Assembly: GCF_900105025.1 (NCBI RefSeq)
Contig: NZ_LT629759.1
Coordinates: forward strand, 930,001 to 994,000
Reading direction: 5' to 3'
Length of the DNA stretch: 64,000 nucleotides
Source: Parafannyhessea umbonata
Lineage (GTDB): Bacteria > Actinomycetota > Coriobacteriia > Coriobacteriales > Atopobiaceae
Shown here: piece by piece, positions 34,796 to 42,726 of the stretch
How the letters are laid out: every line of letters begins with the position of its first letter
How positions within the stretch are numbered: the first letter of the stretch is position 1
Position numbers and translations under genes: made by a program
Notes under the pieces: generated by a model
Databases searched by the model: none
Told to the model about the DNA's origin: nothing
Seen by the model: only the letters and a program-made list of their open reading frames with translations

Positions 34796-36031
34796 CTAGC
34801 GCACCTCTCCCAGGAGGGTGCCGAGCCTGTCCAGCAGCTCTGCCGCCACGCGCTCGAGCGGCAGGGTCTCCATCTGCTCCACGCGGTCAGGGTACACGAA
34901 GGCCACGCGGTCCGTGTCAGACCCAAACGTGCTGTCGGCCCTGCTCACGTCGTTCGCAACGATGAGGTCGCAGCCCTTGCGCGCAAGCTTCTGGCGCGCG
35001 TGGGCAAGAAGGTCGTCCGTCTCGGCCGCAAACCCCACCACGACGCGCCCACCCTTGCGTGCGCTCAGGTCGCGCAGGATGTCCGCCGTCTCCACGAGCT
35101 CGATGCGGTCCAGGCGCTCCGCCGTCTTCTTCAGCTTGTGGTCCGCCGGCGCCTTCGGCGTGTAGTCCGCCACCGCGGCGGCACATATCGCCGCGTCCGC
35201 CCCCTCGAACGCCGCAAGCGCCGCCTCGTACATCTGGGCGGCGCTCACCACGTCCACGCGGCGCACGTCTTCGGGTGCCTCAAGCGCCGTCGGGCCGCTC
35301 ACGAGCGTCACGTGCGCGCCGCGGCGTGCGGCCTCGCGCGCGATGGCATAGCCCATCTTGCCGGTGGACGCGTTCGCGATGTAGCGCACGGGGTCGATCG
35401 CCTCGTGGGTGGGCCCCGCCGTCACGACTATGTTTTTGCCCGCAAGCGCCGCGTCCTTCTCGCCTGCGCCCTTCCCTTGCGCGTAAACCACGCCTTCGGC
35501 CTTGCCAAGAAGGTCAAGCGCCGCGGCCACGATGTCCTCCACGGGCGCGAGCTTGCCCTCGCCCACGTACCCGCAGGCAAGCTCGCCGGACGCTGGCATC
35601 ACGAAGCGTATGCCGCGCTCGCGCAGCAGCGCCACGTTCGCCTGCGTCGCGGGGTTGCGCCACATGTTCACGTTCATGGCCGGCGCCACCAGCACGTCCG
35701 AGTGCGCCGCCAGGATCGTTGCCGTTGCCGCGTCGTCCGCGATGCCGCACGCCATCTTCGCCATCACGTTCGCCGTCGCGGGCACCACGAGCACCAGGTC
35801 CGCGAAGTCCGCGGCCTCCACGTGCGGGATGGCCGTCTCGTGCATGCCATAGAGCGACGTCACGACCTCGTGGTGCGTAAGCGCCCCGAACGTGGTGGCG
35901 CCCACGAAGCGCGTCGCGTCCTGCGTCATGGCAACGCGCACGTCGCAGCCGGCCTTCTGCAGGCCACGCAAGACCTCGCACGCCTTGTACGCCGCAATGC
36001 CGCCGCACACCACCAACGTCACGTTGGCCAT
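34796..36031 (-). CDS. coaBC: Bifunctional phosphopantothenoylcysteine decarboxylase/synthetase
   Basis: A 411-residue protein. The N-terminal CoaC flavoprotein half has VCGGIAAYKACEVLRGLQKAG, IPHVEAADFADLVLVVPATAN and VAPAMNVNMW; the C-terminal CoaB half has IVVTAGPTHEAIDPVRYIANASTGKMG. It makes 4'-phosphopantetheine precursors for coenzyme A. The linker between halves contains GAGEKDAALAG, another copy of the dispersed motif. The start overlaps the zinc-ribbon gene stop (TGATG). Confidence 0.95.
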   Translation of the reverse strand: MANVTLVVCGGIAAYKACEVLRGLQKAGCDVRVAMTQDATRFVGATTFGALTHHEVVTSLYGMHETAIPHVEAADFADLVLVVPATANVMAKMACGIADDAATATILAAHSDVLVAPAMNVNMWRNPATQANVALLRERGIRFVMPASGELACGYVGEGKLAPVEDIVAAALDLLGKAEGVVYAQGKGAGEKDAALAGKNIVVTAGPTHEAIDPVRYIANASTGKMGYAIAREAARRGAHVTLVSGPTALEAPEDVRRVDVVSAAQMYEAALAAFEGADAAICAAAVADYTPKAPADHKLKKTAERLDRIELVETADILRDLSARKGGRVVVGFAAETDDLLAHARQKLARKGCDLIVANDVSRADSTFGSDTDRVAFVYPDRVEQMETLPLERVAAELLDRLGTLLGEVR

Positions 36032-36744
36032 CAGTCGGCGACCTCCTCGGTCACCAGCAGGCGGTGGCAGTACGGGCACTCCGTGATCGACCCGGCGTGC
36101 TTCAGGTCGCTGAACAGGCTCGGCTGCAGCTTCACCCGGCAGATCGAGGGCACGTTTCCCTCCAGCTTCTCAACGGCCAGTCCGCCAAAGCGCTTCGCCG
36201 CGGCGTCGTAGCGCGCGAGCGTGTCCTCGTCCAGCGCGGCGACCATGCGCTTGCGCTCCTCGGCCAGCTGGCGCACCCGCGCCATTATGTCCGCGGTTTC
36301 GCGCTCGAACGACGCCTGCTGTGCCGTGCGTTCCTCGTCGATCTTCGCGTCCAGGTCGCGTGCGTTCCTCTCGGCCTTCTGCAGACGCTTCAGGCGGTCG
36401 GACATCTCCTTGTAGTTGAACTCGATCTTCTCCATCTTCTTGGCGAGCGAGGTCAGCTGCTGCTCGATGCTTGACGCCTGGCGGTAGTCGCCCTCCTGCG
36501 CAAGGGCCTTCACCTCGTCCGTCTTCTGCATCAGGTGCTCGTGCTCCGCCTCTGCGTCCTGAAGCTCGAGCTCGGCGTCCTTTCGCTGGCCCACGATCTT
36601 CGTGAGCTCGCCGGCGACCTTGCGCTTCGCCGCGTCGGCCGCGGCGATCCTCTTCTGCTGCGGCATCGCCTTGAGCCTGCGACTGTCGCGCATGAGCTCC
36701 AGGTCAATCTGCTGAAGGCGCAGGAGCGCCTCGTAGTCGTTCAT
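36031..36744 (-). CDS. Zinc-ribbon coiled-coil protein (CdsZ/CT398-like)
   Basis: A 237-residue protein, mostly a long antiparallel coiled coil (residues ~10-170) with a C-terminal zinc ribbon ending TECPYCHRLL. The first half of the ribbon, usually CxxC, reads SICRVK here with a single Cys, so zinc binding may be altered. Relatives are widespread and of unclear role, often encoded near coaBC or iscS genes as here. Confidence 0.75.
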   Translation of the reverse strand: MNDYEALLRLQQIDLELMRDSRRLKAMPQQKRIAAADAAKRKVAGELTKIVGQRKDAELELQDAEAEHEHLMQKTDEVKALAQEGDYRQASSIEQQLTSLAKKMEKIEFNYKEMSDRLKRLQKAERNARDLDAKIDEERTAQQASFERETADIMARVRQLAEERKRMVAALDEDTLARYDAAAKRFGGLAVEKLEGNVPSICRVKLQPSLFSDLKHAGSITECPYCHRLLVTEEVAD

Positions 36745-36746
36745 GT

Positions 36747-37919
36747 CTACCTCCGGTTGCTTAAGACGATGTCGAGCAGTGCGTCCGCGAAGCGGTCCAG
36801 GTCGTCCTCGCCCACGCGCTCGTCGAACGAAATCCTGAGCGATCCCAGGGCGTCGCCCCGGGCGATCCCCATGGCGGAGAGCACGTGGCTGGGGTCGAGC
36901 GAGCCAGACGAGCACGCCGATCCCGCGGACACCTCGAACCCCGCCTGGTCAAGCTTCAGTATGAGCGTCTCGGAGTCCAGGCTCGGCACCATGACGGAGA
37001 CCATCCCAGGCAGGCGCCCCTCGTCCACCGTGGCGCTCACCGTGGGCAGGATGCCCGTCCCCTCCGCACACAGGCGCGAGAAGAGCGCGTTCGCCCTGCC
37101 CTGGACAAGCTCGCGGGTACGCTCCAGGCCGTCCGCGCAGCGCCTCGCCGCAGCCGAAAACGCGAGCGCGCCGCGCACGTCCTGCGTGCCGGGGCGACGC
37201 CCCTGCTCCTGACCGCCGCCGAAGCTCTGGGGCCTCAAGGGACAGCGCGAGCGCACCATGAGCGCGCCTATGCCCACCGGGCCGCCGATCTTGTGCGCCG
37301 CGATGCTCACGGCATCCGCCTGGTCCACGTCGAGCGGTATGCGCCCGAACGCCTGCACCGCGTCCGTGTGGAACAGCGCGCCCGCCTCGTGCGCCGCGCG
37401 GGCGATCTTTCCCACTGGCTGCACGACGCCGGTCTCGTTGTTCGCGCTCATCACGCTCACGAGCGCCACGTCCGGACCCAGCAGCTTCCGCACGGCCTCC
37501 TCCGTCACGACGCCCTCGCGGTTTGGCCGGGCGAGCTCCACCTCGAAGCCGCGTCCGCGCAGCGCCGGCACCACGTCGAGCTCGCTGTCGTGCTCGATGG
37601 CAGACACGATGACCCTCGTCCTTTTGCGGTCGCGGTCGCGCGCGCCCTCGGCCATGCCGTACAGCGCGAGGTTGTTCGACTCGGTGCCGCCCGAGGTGAA
37701 CACCACGTCCGACGGCCTGAAGCCGCCGCCCACGCAGCGCGCGATGTCGCGACGGCACTGCTCCAACTTTGCATACGCCATGCGACCGAGCGTATGGAGA
37801 GAGTTCGGGTTCGCGCCCGCTATCTCGGACTCCTCGTATGCGCGCTCGGCCTCGATGGCCTCCTCGCACATGGGCGCGGAGGCCGCATAGTCCAGGTACA
37901 CGTAGTTATTCTTCTGCAT
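36747..37919 (-). CDS. Cysteine desulfurase (NifS/IscS family)
   Basis: A 390-residue PLP enzyme: YLDYAASAPMC at the N-terminus, TSGGTESNNLAL, the Schiff-base lysine in AVSIAAHKIGGPVG, and the catalytic cysteine loop EVSAGSACSSGSLDPS. It removes sulfur from cysteine for Fe-S clusters or tRNA thiolation. No iscU/sufU or mnmA lies next to it, so which pathway it serves is open. It is two bases from both neighbours. Confidence 0.92.
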   Translation of the reverse strand: MQKNNYVYLDYAASAPMCEEAIEAERAYEESEIAGANPNSLHTLGRMAYAKLEQCRRDIARCVGGGFRPSDVVFTSGGTESNNLALYGMAEGARDRDRKRTRVIVSAIEHDSELDVVPALRGRGFEVELARPNREGVVTEEAVRKLLGPDVALVSVMSANNETGVVQPVGKIARAAHEAGALFHTDAVQAFGRIPLDVDQADAVSIAAHKIGGPVGIGALMVRSRCPLRPQSFGGGQEQGRRPGTQDVRGALAFSAAARRCADGLERTRELVQGRANALFSRLCAEGTGILPTVSATVDEGRLPGMVSVMVPSLDSETLILKLDQAGFEVSAGSACSSGSLDPSHVLSAMGIARGDALGSLRISFDERVGEDDLDRFADALLDIVLSNRR

Positions 37920-37921
37920 CC

Positions 37922-38602
37922 CTATGCCCTCTTGGCGAGCCCCATGGTGCCGTTGCGGCGGAGCTCCTCAATCGCCGCGGCGTGGTCCGCCGCCTTGAAC
38001 ACCTTGCTTCCGGCTACTATCACGTTCGCGCCCGCGGCGACAACCTCGCCCACGTTGTCCGCGCCGATGCCTCCGTCCACCTCGACGAGAGGGCTCACGC
38101 CGTGCTCCGCGCACATCCTGCGCAGGGCCCTCAGCTTCCCGATGGAGCCCGGGATGAAGCTCTGCCCGCCAAAGCCGGGGTTCACCGTCATCACCAGCAC
38201 CATGTCGAGCTCGTCCAGGATCGCGTCGAGCGCGACCACCGGCGTGCCCGGGTTAAGAGCGACGCACGCCTTCGCTCCGGCGTCGTGGATGAGCCCCACG
38301 AGCCTGTCCGCGTGCGTCTGGGCCTCGTAGTGGAACGTCACGACGTCCGCCCCGGCCTCGAGGTACCACGGCACCTGCTCCTCGGGGTTCGTCACCATGA
38401 GGTGCACGTCCAGGGGAAGCTTCGTCGCGGCCTTCGCCTGGCGTAGGATCTCCGTGCCAAAGCTCAGGTTCGGCACGAAGTGCCCGTCCATCACGTCGTA
38501 GTGGACGAGGTCCGCGTTCGCTATGCTCTCGAGTTCCTCGCCCAGACGCGTGAAATCGGCCGAGAGGACCGACGGTGCAATCAGTACGCTTTCGTTTGAC
38601 AT
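37922..38602 (-). CDS. rpe: Ribulose-phosphate 3-epimerase
   Basis: A 226-residue TIM-barrel with family motifs IAPSVLSADF, HYDVMDGHFVPNLSFG, LDVHLMV, MTVNPGFGGQSFIP and EVDGGIG. It interconverts ribulose-5-phosphate and xylulose-5-phosphate. A GGGGAG ribosome-binding site precedes the ATG. Full length for the family. Confidence 0.95.
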   Translation of the reverse strand: MSNESVLIAPSVLSADFTRLGEELESIANADLVHYDVMDGHFVPNLSFGTEILRQAKAATKLPLDVHLMVTNPEEQVPWYLEAGADVVTFHYEAQTHADRLVGLIHDAGAKACVALNPGTPVVALDAILDELDMVLVMTVNPGFGGQSFIPGSIGKLRALRRMCAEHGVSPLVEVDGGIGADNVGEVVAAGANVIVAGSKVFKAADHAAAIEELRRNGTMGLAKRA

Positions 38603-38626
38603 GTCTTCGATCTTCTCCCCTGCGCT

Positions 38627-39646
38627 CTATTCCCTTGTGTCGAGACCGTAGAACTCCACGTGCGGGTCACGGTCCAAAAGCAGCTGGGCCGCCTCGCCCA
38701 GTTCCGTCCCATCATACAGAATCGAGTGGACGGCATTCGTGAGCGGAGCCTCTATGCCAAGCTCCCGCGCGAGCTCCCACGTGCTCTGCGCCGCTCGTGC
38801 ACCCTCCACCACCATGCCGGTGCGCTCCTCGTAGTCCTCGAGGCTCTCGCCGTGCGAGAACGCCTCGCCAAACGTGCGGTTGCGCGAGTGACGAGAAGTG
38901 CAGGTCGCCACGAGGTCGCCCATGCCGGCCAGGCCCATGCACGTCATGGGGTCGCCGCCCACGGCGCACACGATCCGGCTGATCTCCGCGAGGCCGCGGG
39001 TCATGAGGACCGCGAGCGTGTTGTCGCCAAGGCCCAGGCCCGCGCAGATGCCGCACGCGATCGCGACGACGTTCTTCACGGCCGCGCACACCTCGACGCC
39101 CTTGATGTCCTGCGAGCGGTACACGCGAAACTCCTGCGAGACAAACGCCTCTTGGAAGTACGCCGCGAGCTCCTCGCTCTGGCACGCGACGACAGCGGCG
39201 GATATCAGGCCCTGGCAGATCTCCTCCGCGTGGTTGGGGCCGGAAAGCGCCGCGACGCGCGCCGGGTTTCCCAGCACGTCCGCCACCACGTCGGCCATGA
39301 GCAGGTGCGTTCCGGGCTCGATGCCCTTCGTGAGGACCACGATGGGCAGGTCCTCGGGAACGAGCCCCTTGAGCTCCTCGCAGATTCCGCGCAGGAACGA
39401 GGACGGCACGACCATGACCATGGACTCGGCGCCGTCGAGCACCTGGGCGAAGTCGTGGCTCGCGCTCACGTTTGCCGGCAGCTCGTAGTCGGTCAGGTGC
39501 CGCGGGTTCCTGTGCGTGCGGTTGATGGCCTCGGCCACCTTCGGCGAGTGCGCCCACACGCGCACGTCGTCCGCGTGCGCCGCAAGAAGGCCCGCCGCGG
39601 CGGTGCCCCAGGAGCCGGAGCCGATGACGGCCATCCTTCCCGCCAT
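38627..39646 (-). CDS. gpsA: NAD(P)-dependent glycerol-3-phosphate dehydrogenase
   Basis: A 339-residue enzyme with the Rossmann motif AVIGSGSWGTAAAGLLA, the ALSGPNHAEEI loop, the catalytic VCAAVKNVVAIACGICAGLGLGDN region and GLAGMGDLVATCTS. It makes sn-glycerol-3-phosphate for phospholipids. It follows plsY, the next enzyme to use its product, with a two-base gap. Confidence 0.95.
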   Translation of the reverse strand: MAGRMAVIGSGSWGTAAAGLLAAHADDVRVWAHSPKVAEAINRTHRNPRHLTDYELPANVSASHDFAQVLDGAESMVMVVPSSFLRGICEELKGLVPEDLPIVVLTKGIEPGTHLLMADVVADVLGNPARVAALSGPNHAEEICQGLISAAVVACQSEELAAYFQEAFVSQEFRVYRSQDIKGVEVCAAVKNVVAIACGICAGLGLGDNTLAVLMTRGLAEISRIVCAVGGDPMTCMGLAGMGDLVATCTSRHSRNRTFGEAFSHGESLEDYEERTGMVVEGARAAQSTWELARELGIEAPLTNAVHSILYDGTELGEAAQLLLDRDPHVEFYGLDTRE

Positions 39647-39648
39647 CG

Positions 39649-40326
39649 CTACCTGCCCTCCCTGTCGCCGCGCTTGCGCACGCTGAACTTGCGCTCCTGC
39701 CCGTACGCGAGCTTCTTGATGTTGCCCCTGTGCGCAAACACCACGACGGCCGCCACCACCAGAAGCGGCACGATCGCAACGCCGCGGATGCCCCACGCGA
39801 ACGAGATGATGGGAAGCGATATGGCAGCGCTCACGGAGCCGAGCGACACGTAGCGCGTCGGCACGGCAAGCACCAGGAACACGGCGAGCATCATGAGCGT
39901 GACGGGCCAGCAGAAGCCAAGGCCTGCGCCCAGGCCCACGCTGATGCCCTTGCCACCGTGGAAGCCCAGGTAGGGCGAGTACACGTGGCCGAGCACGCAT
40001 GCCATGTACAGCGCGGTCGTCGACCAGCCGGATGCCCCGAGCGCGGCCGTCTGCGAGAAGTCCCCGCCAAACGCCACCTGGGACACCACGAGGCGCCCAA
40101 GCATAATGGCGAGGTAGCCCTTGCCCGCGTCGCACAAGAGCGTGAGCGCCGCCGCGCCGCCGCCGGCGGAGCGCGCCACGTTCGTCATCCCAATGTTTCC
40201 GGAGCCCACCTTGCGCACGTCCACGTGCTCGCTGGAGTGCCTGGCGATGATGAGCCCGCTCGGGATGCCGCAGATGAGAAACGCGCCCGCCATGCACGCG
40301 AGCGTCGCGATAACGATGGTTGGCAT
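39649..40326 (-). CDS. plsY: Glycerol-3-phosphate acyltransferase PlsY
   Basis: A 225-residue membrane protein with five or more helices and the PlsY motifs GSGNIGMTNVAR, a basic loop DAGKGYLAI, and GHVYSPYLGFHGGKGIS. It transfers the acyl group of acyl-phosphate to glycerol-3-phosphate. It lies one base after der and directly before gpsA. Confidence 0.94.
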   Translation of the reverse strand: MPTIVIATLACMAGAFLICGIPSGLIIARHSSEHVDVRKVGSGNIGMTNVARSAGGGAAALTLLCDAGKGYLAIMLGRLVVSQVAFGGDFSQTAALGASGWSTTALYMACVLGHVYSPYLGFHGGKGISVGLGAGLGFCWPVTLMMLAVFLVLAVPTRYVSLGSVSAAISLPIISFAWGIRGVAIVPLLVVAAVVVFAHRGNIKKLAYGQERKFSVRKRGDREGR

Positions 40327-40327
40327 G

Positions 40328-41650
40328 CTAGTCGTCCTTCCGCCTGAACCTGAGCCTCAGCGGCGTGCCCTCGAAGTCGAACGTCTCGCGGATGCGGTTC
40401 TCCAGGAACCGCTCGTAGTTGTCGTCCACCAAATCCGGCGCGTTGCACCAGAACGTGAGCGCCGGAGGCTTCGTGCCCGTCTGCGTCGCGTAGTGGATCT
40501 TCAGGCGGCGGTTCTTGTACGTCACGGTGTGGCCGCCCTCGCGGATGGAGGTGACGAGCCTGTTCAGCTCCGACGTCTTCACCTGGCGCGCGTGGTTCTC
40601 CGACGCCTTCACGGCCGCGGCGAGCACCTTGTCCGTCGCACGGCCCGTAAGGGCGCTCACGTTGACGGACGGCGCCCAGCGTGCGAACGTCATCCGCTGG
40701 TCGAGCGACGCCCTCACGGCCTCGCGCTTCTCCTCCGTGTCGATGAGGTCCCACTTGTTCAGCACGACCACGATGGCGCAGCCGCGGTCGATGGCCATGC
40801 CCGCGAGCTTCTGGTCCTGCTCCGTCACGCCGACGCTCGCGTCAACCACCAGCAGGCATACGTCTGCCTTGTCCATGGCCTGCAGGCCCCTCACGAGGCT
40901 GTAGTACTCCACGTCCTCGTGCACCTGGGTCTTCTTTCGCATGCCGGCCGTGTCCACCAGGCGGATCCGGCTGCCCTTCCATGCGATCTCGATGTCGACG
41001 GCGTCGCGCGTGGTGCCCGCGACGTCGCTCACGATGGAGCGGTTGCGTTTCGCAAGGCGGTTCGTGAGCGAGGACTTGCCCACGTTCGGCCTGCCGATGA
41101 TGGCGACGTTCAGCACGCCGTCCTCGCGCTCCGGCTCGGGCTCGCCCTCCTCGGGAAGCGCCGCCACAACGTCGTCCAGCAGGTCGCCGGTGCCAAAGCC
41201 GTGTCCCGCGGAAATGCCGCGCGGCTCGCCCACGCCCAGCGAGTAGTAATCCCAGCTGTTCAGCTCCTTGCTCGGGTTGTCCAGCTTGTTCACGCACAGG
41301 AACACGGGCTTCTTCGAGCGCCGTACCACGCGCGCGACCTCCTCGTCCTCGTCCGTGACGCCCACGGTCCCGTCCACGACGAAGATGATCGCGTCTGCCT
41401 CGTCGCACGCGGCGAGCGCCTGCTCGCGGATGCGCGGGGCAAACACGTCCTTGCTCTTCGCGGACTCGATACCGCCCGTGTCTATCAGTACGAAGTCGCG
41501 ACCGTTCCAGTCGCAGTCGTGGTACGAGCGGTCGCGCGTGACGCCGCGCGACTCGTGCACTATTGCATCGCGATTGACGGAGAGGCGGTTCACCAGCGTG
41601 GACTTGCCCACGTTGGGCCGGCCGACAACGGCGACGATTGGCTTTGACAT
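40328..41650 (-). CDS. der: Ribosome-assembly GTPase Der (EngA)
   Basis: A 440-residue protein with two GTPase domains, each with GRPNVGKS (near residues 10 and ~180) and their own DTGG/DTAG, NKLD and NKWD motifs, followed by the C-terminal KH-like domain. Der matures the 50S subunit. ATG 41650 (SKPIVAVVGRP) is chosen over an upstream start. Confidence 0.96.
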   Translation of the reverse strand: MSKPIVAVVGRPNVGKSTLVNRLSVNRDAIVHESRGVTRDRSYHDCDWNGRDFVLIDTGGIESAKSKDVFAPRIREQALAACDEADAIIFVVDGTVGVTDEDEEVARVVRRSKKPVFLCVNKLDNPSKELNSWDYYSLGVGEPRGISAGHGFGTGDLLDDVVAALPEEGEPEPEREDGVLNVAIIGRPNVGKSSLTNRLAKRNRSIVSDVAGTTRDAVDIEIAWKGSRIRLVDTAGMRKKTQVHEDVEYYSLVRGLQAMDKADVCLLVVDASVGVTEQDQKLAGMAIDRGCAIVVVLNKWDLIDTEEKREAVRASLDQRMTFARWAPSVNVSALTGRATDKVLAAAVKASENHARQVKTSELNRLVTSIREGGHTVTYKNRRLKIHYATQTGTKPPALTFWCNAPDLVDDNYERFLENRIRETFDFEGTPLRLRFRRKDD

Positions 41651-41826
41651 ATCACTCCTTGCTATAGGGGCACACATACGCTCAGTCTACCATTCGCTCG
41701 CGCGGGCTATTCGGTTGAGCGGCACCCACACCAACACAGCGAAAGCGCGCCGTATCGGGAGCGCGCCTCATGACGCCTGGGCGCGTGGCGCCTGGGGCGA
41801 GAAGATCTTGGGGCCACGGGCAGACG
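41651..41826. other. Intergenic gap between ispH and der
   Basis: 175 bp. GCGCGCCTCATGACGCCTGG-type imperfect repeats occur at 41760-41800, and a partial copy of the dispersed motif (GGGGCGAGAAGATC) lies near 41795. It may contain a promoter for der; I cannot place one with confidence. Confidence 0.35.
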
Positions 41827-42717
41827 CTAGGGCTGGGCCCCGTCCTTCTCGCCCGGGGCGGGCGCGTCGACGCACGTGGCGCCCGTGAGCCTACGGATGG
41901 CGTCCACGACCCCGTCTATCTGCGTCTGGGGGGTGGATGCGCCAGCCGTCACGCCGATGGCCCCCACGCCCGCGAACCACGCGGGGTCGAGCTCGGCCGC
42001 CGTCTCTATGTGGTTGGTGCGCGCGCACGCGTCCGCGCAGATCTGCGCGAGCCTGCGCGTGTTCGCGGACATCCTGCCGCCGATGACCACCATCGCGTCC
42101 ACGCGTGCGGCAAGCTCCGCCGCGGCGGCCTGCCGGGCAGACGTCGCCTCGCAGATGGTGTCCATCACGCGGACCTCGTCCGTGCGACCCAAGAGGCGCC
42201 TCACGAGCTCTGCCAGGCGCGCGCGGGACTGCGTGGTCTGAACCACAATACCCACCTTGCGGCGAAGCTTGAGCTCGTCCGCGTCCTCCGGGCGCTCCAC
42301 CACCGTCGCACCAGGCGCGTTGCCGAGCGTTCCCATGACCTCGGGGTGGCCCGCCTCGCCAAACACCAGCACCTGGTAGCCCTCGCGCGTGAGCGTCTCG
42401 GCCGCGCGGTGGGCGCGCACCACAAACGGGCACGTCGCGTCCAGAACGCTGTCGGCGGCGTCGCGCGCGCGGGCCTCCTCGTCCGGCGTGACGCCGTGCG
42501 TGCGCAGCACCAGCGTGCCGCCGTGGTACTCGTCCGGCGCGCTTGCCACCGTGACGCCCGCATCCGCAAGGGAAGCGACCACGGTTGGGTTGTGGATGAG
42601 CGGCCCGAGCGTGTGGATGGGCCCCTTTGCCTGCGCCGCGGCATCGCGCACCAAGTCGAGCGCGCGGTTTACCCCATAGCAGGCACCGGCCTCCCGGGCG
42701 ACCTCTATCGTCGGCAT
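41827..42717 (-). CDS. ispH: 4-hydroxy-3-methylbut-2-enyl diphosphate reductase
   Basis: A 296-residue Fe-S enzyme, last step of the MEP pathway. Cluster cysteines appear in AGACYGVNRAL, LDATCPFV and MDTICEAT; THG and the SxN triad region (GASTPQTQI) are present. The extreme C-terminus, PAPGEKDGAQP, is an extension carrying the dispersed motif. It is nine bases after the Cmk-PlsC gene. Confidence 0.94.
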   Translation of the reverse strand: MPTIEVAREAGACYGVNRALDLVRDAAAQAKGPIHTLGPLIHNPTVVASLADAGVTVASAPDEYHGGTLVLRTHGVTPDEEARARDAADSVLDATCPFVVRAHRAAETLTREGYQVLVFGEAGHPEVMGTLGNAPGATVVERPEDADELKLRRKVGIVVQTTQSRARLAELVRRLLGRTDEVRVMDTICEATSARQAAAAELAARVDAMVVIGGRMSANTRRLAQICADACARTNHIETAAELDPAWFAGVGAIGVTAGASTPQTQIDGVVDAIRRLTGATCVDAPAPGEKDGAQP

Positions 42718-42726
42718 GCGTTCCTC

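Noticed and set aside
38603-38626. GGGGAGAAG before rpe as a further motif copy
   Set aside because: It is the ribosome-binding site of rpe; a similar GGGGAGAAG before the hydroxy-acid oxidase is likewise its ribosome-binding site.
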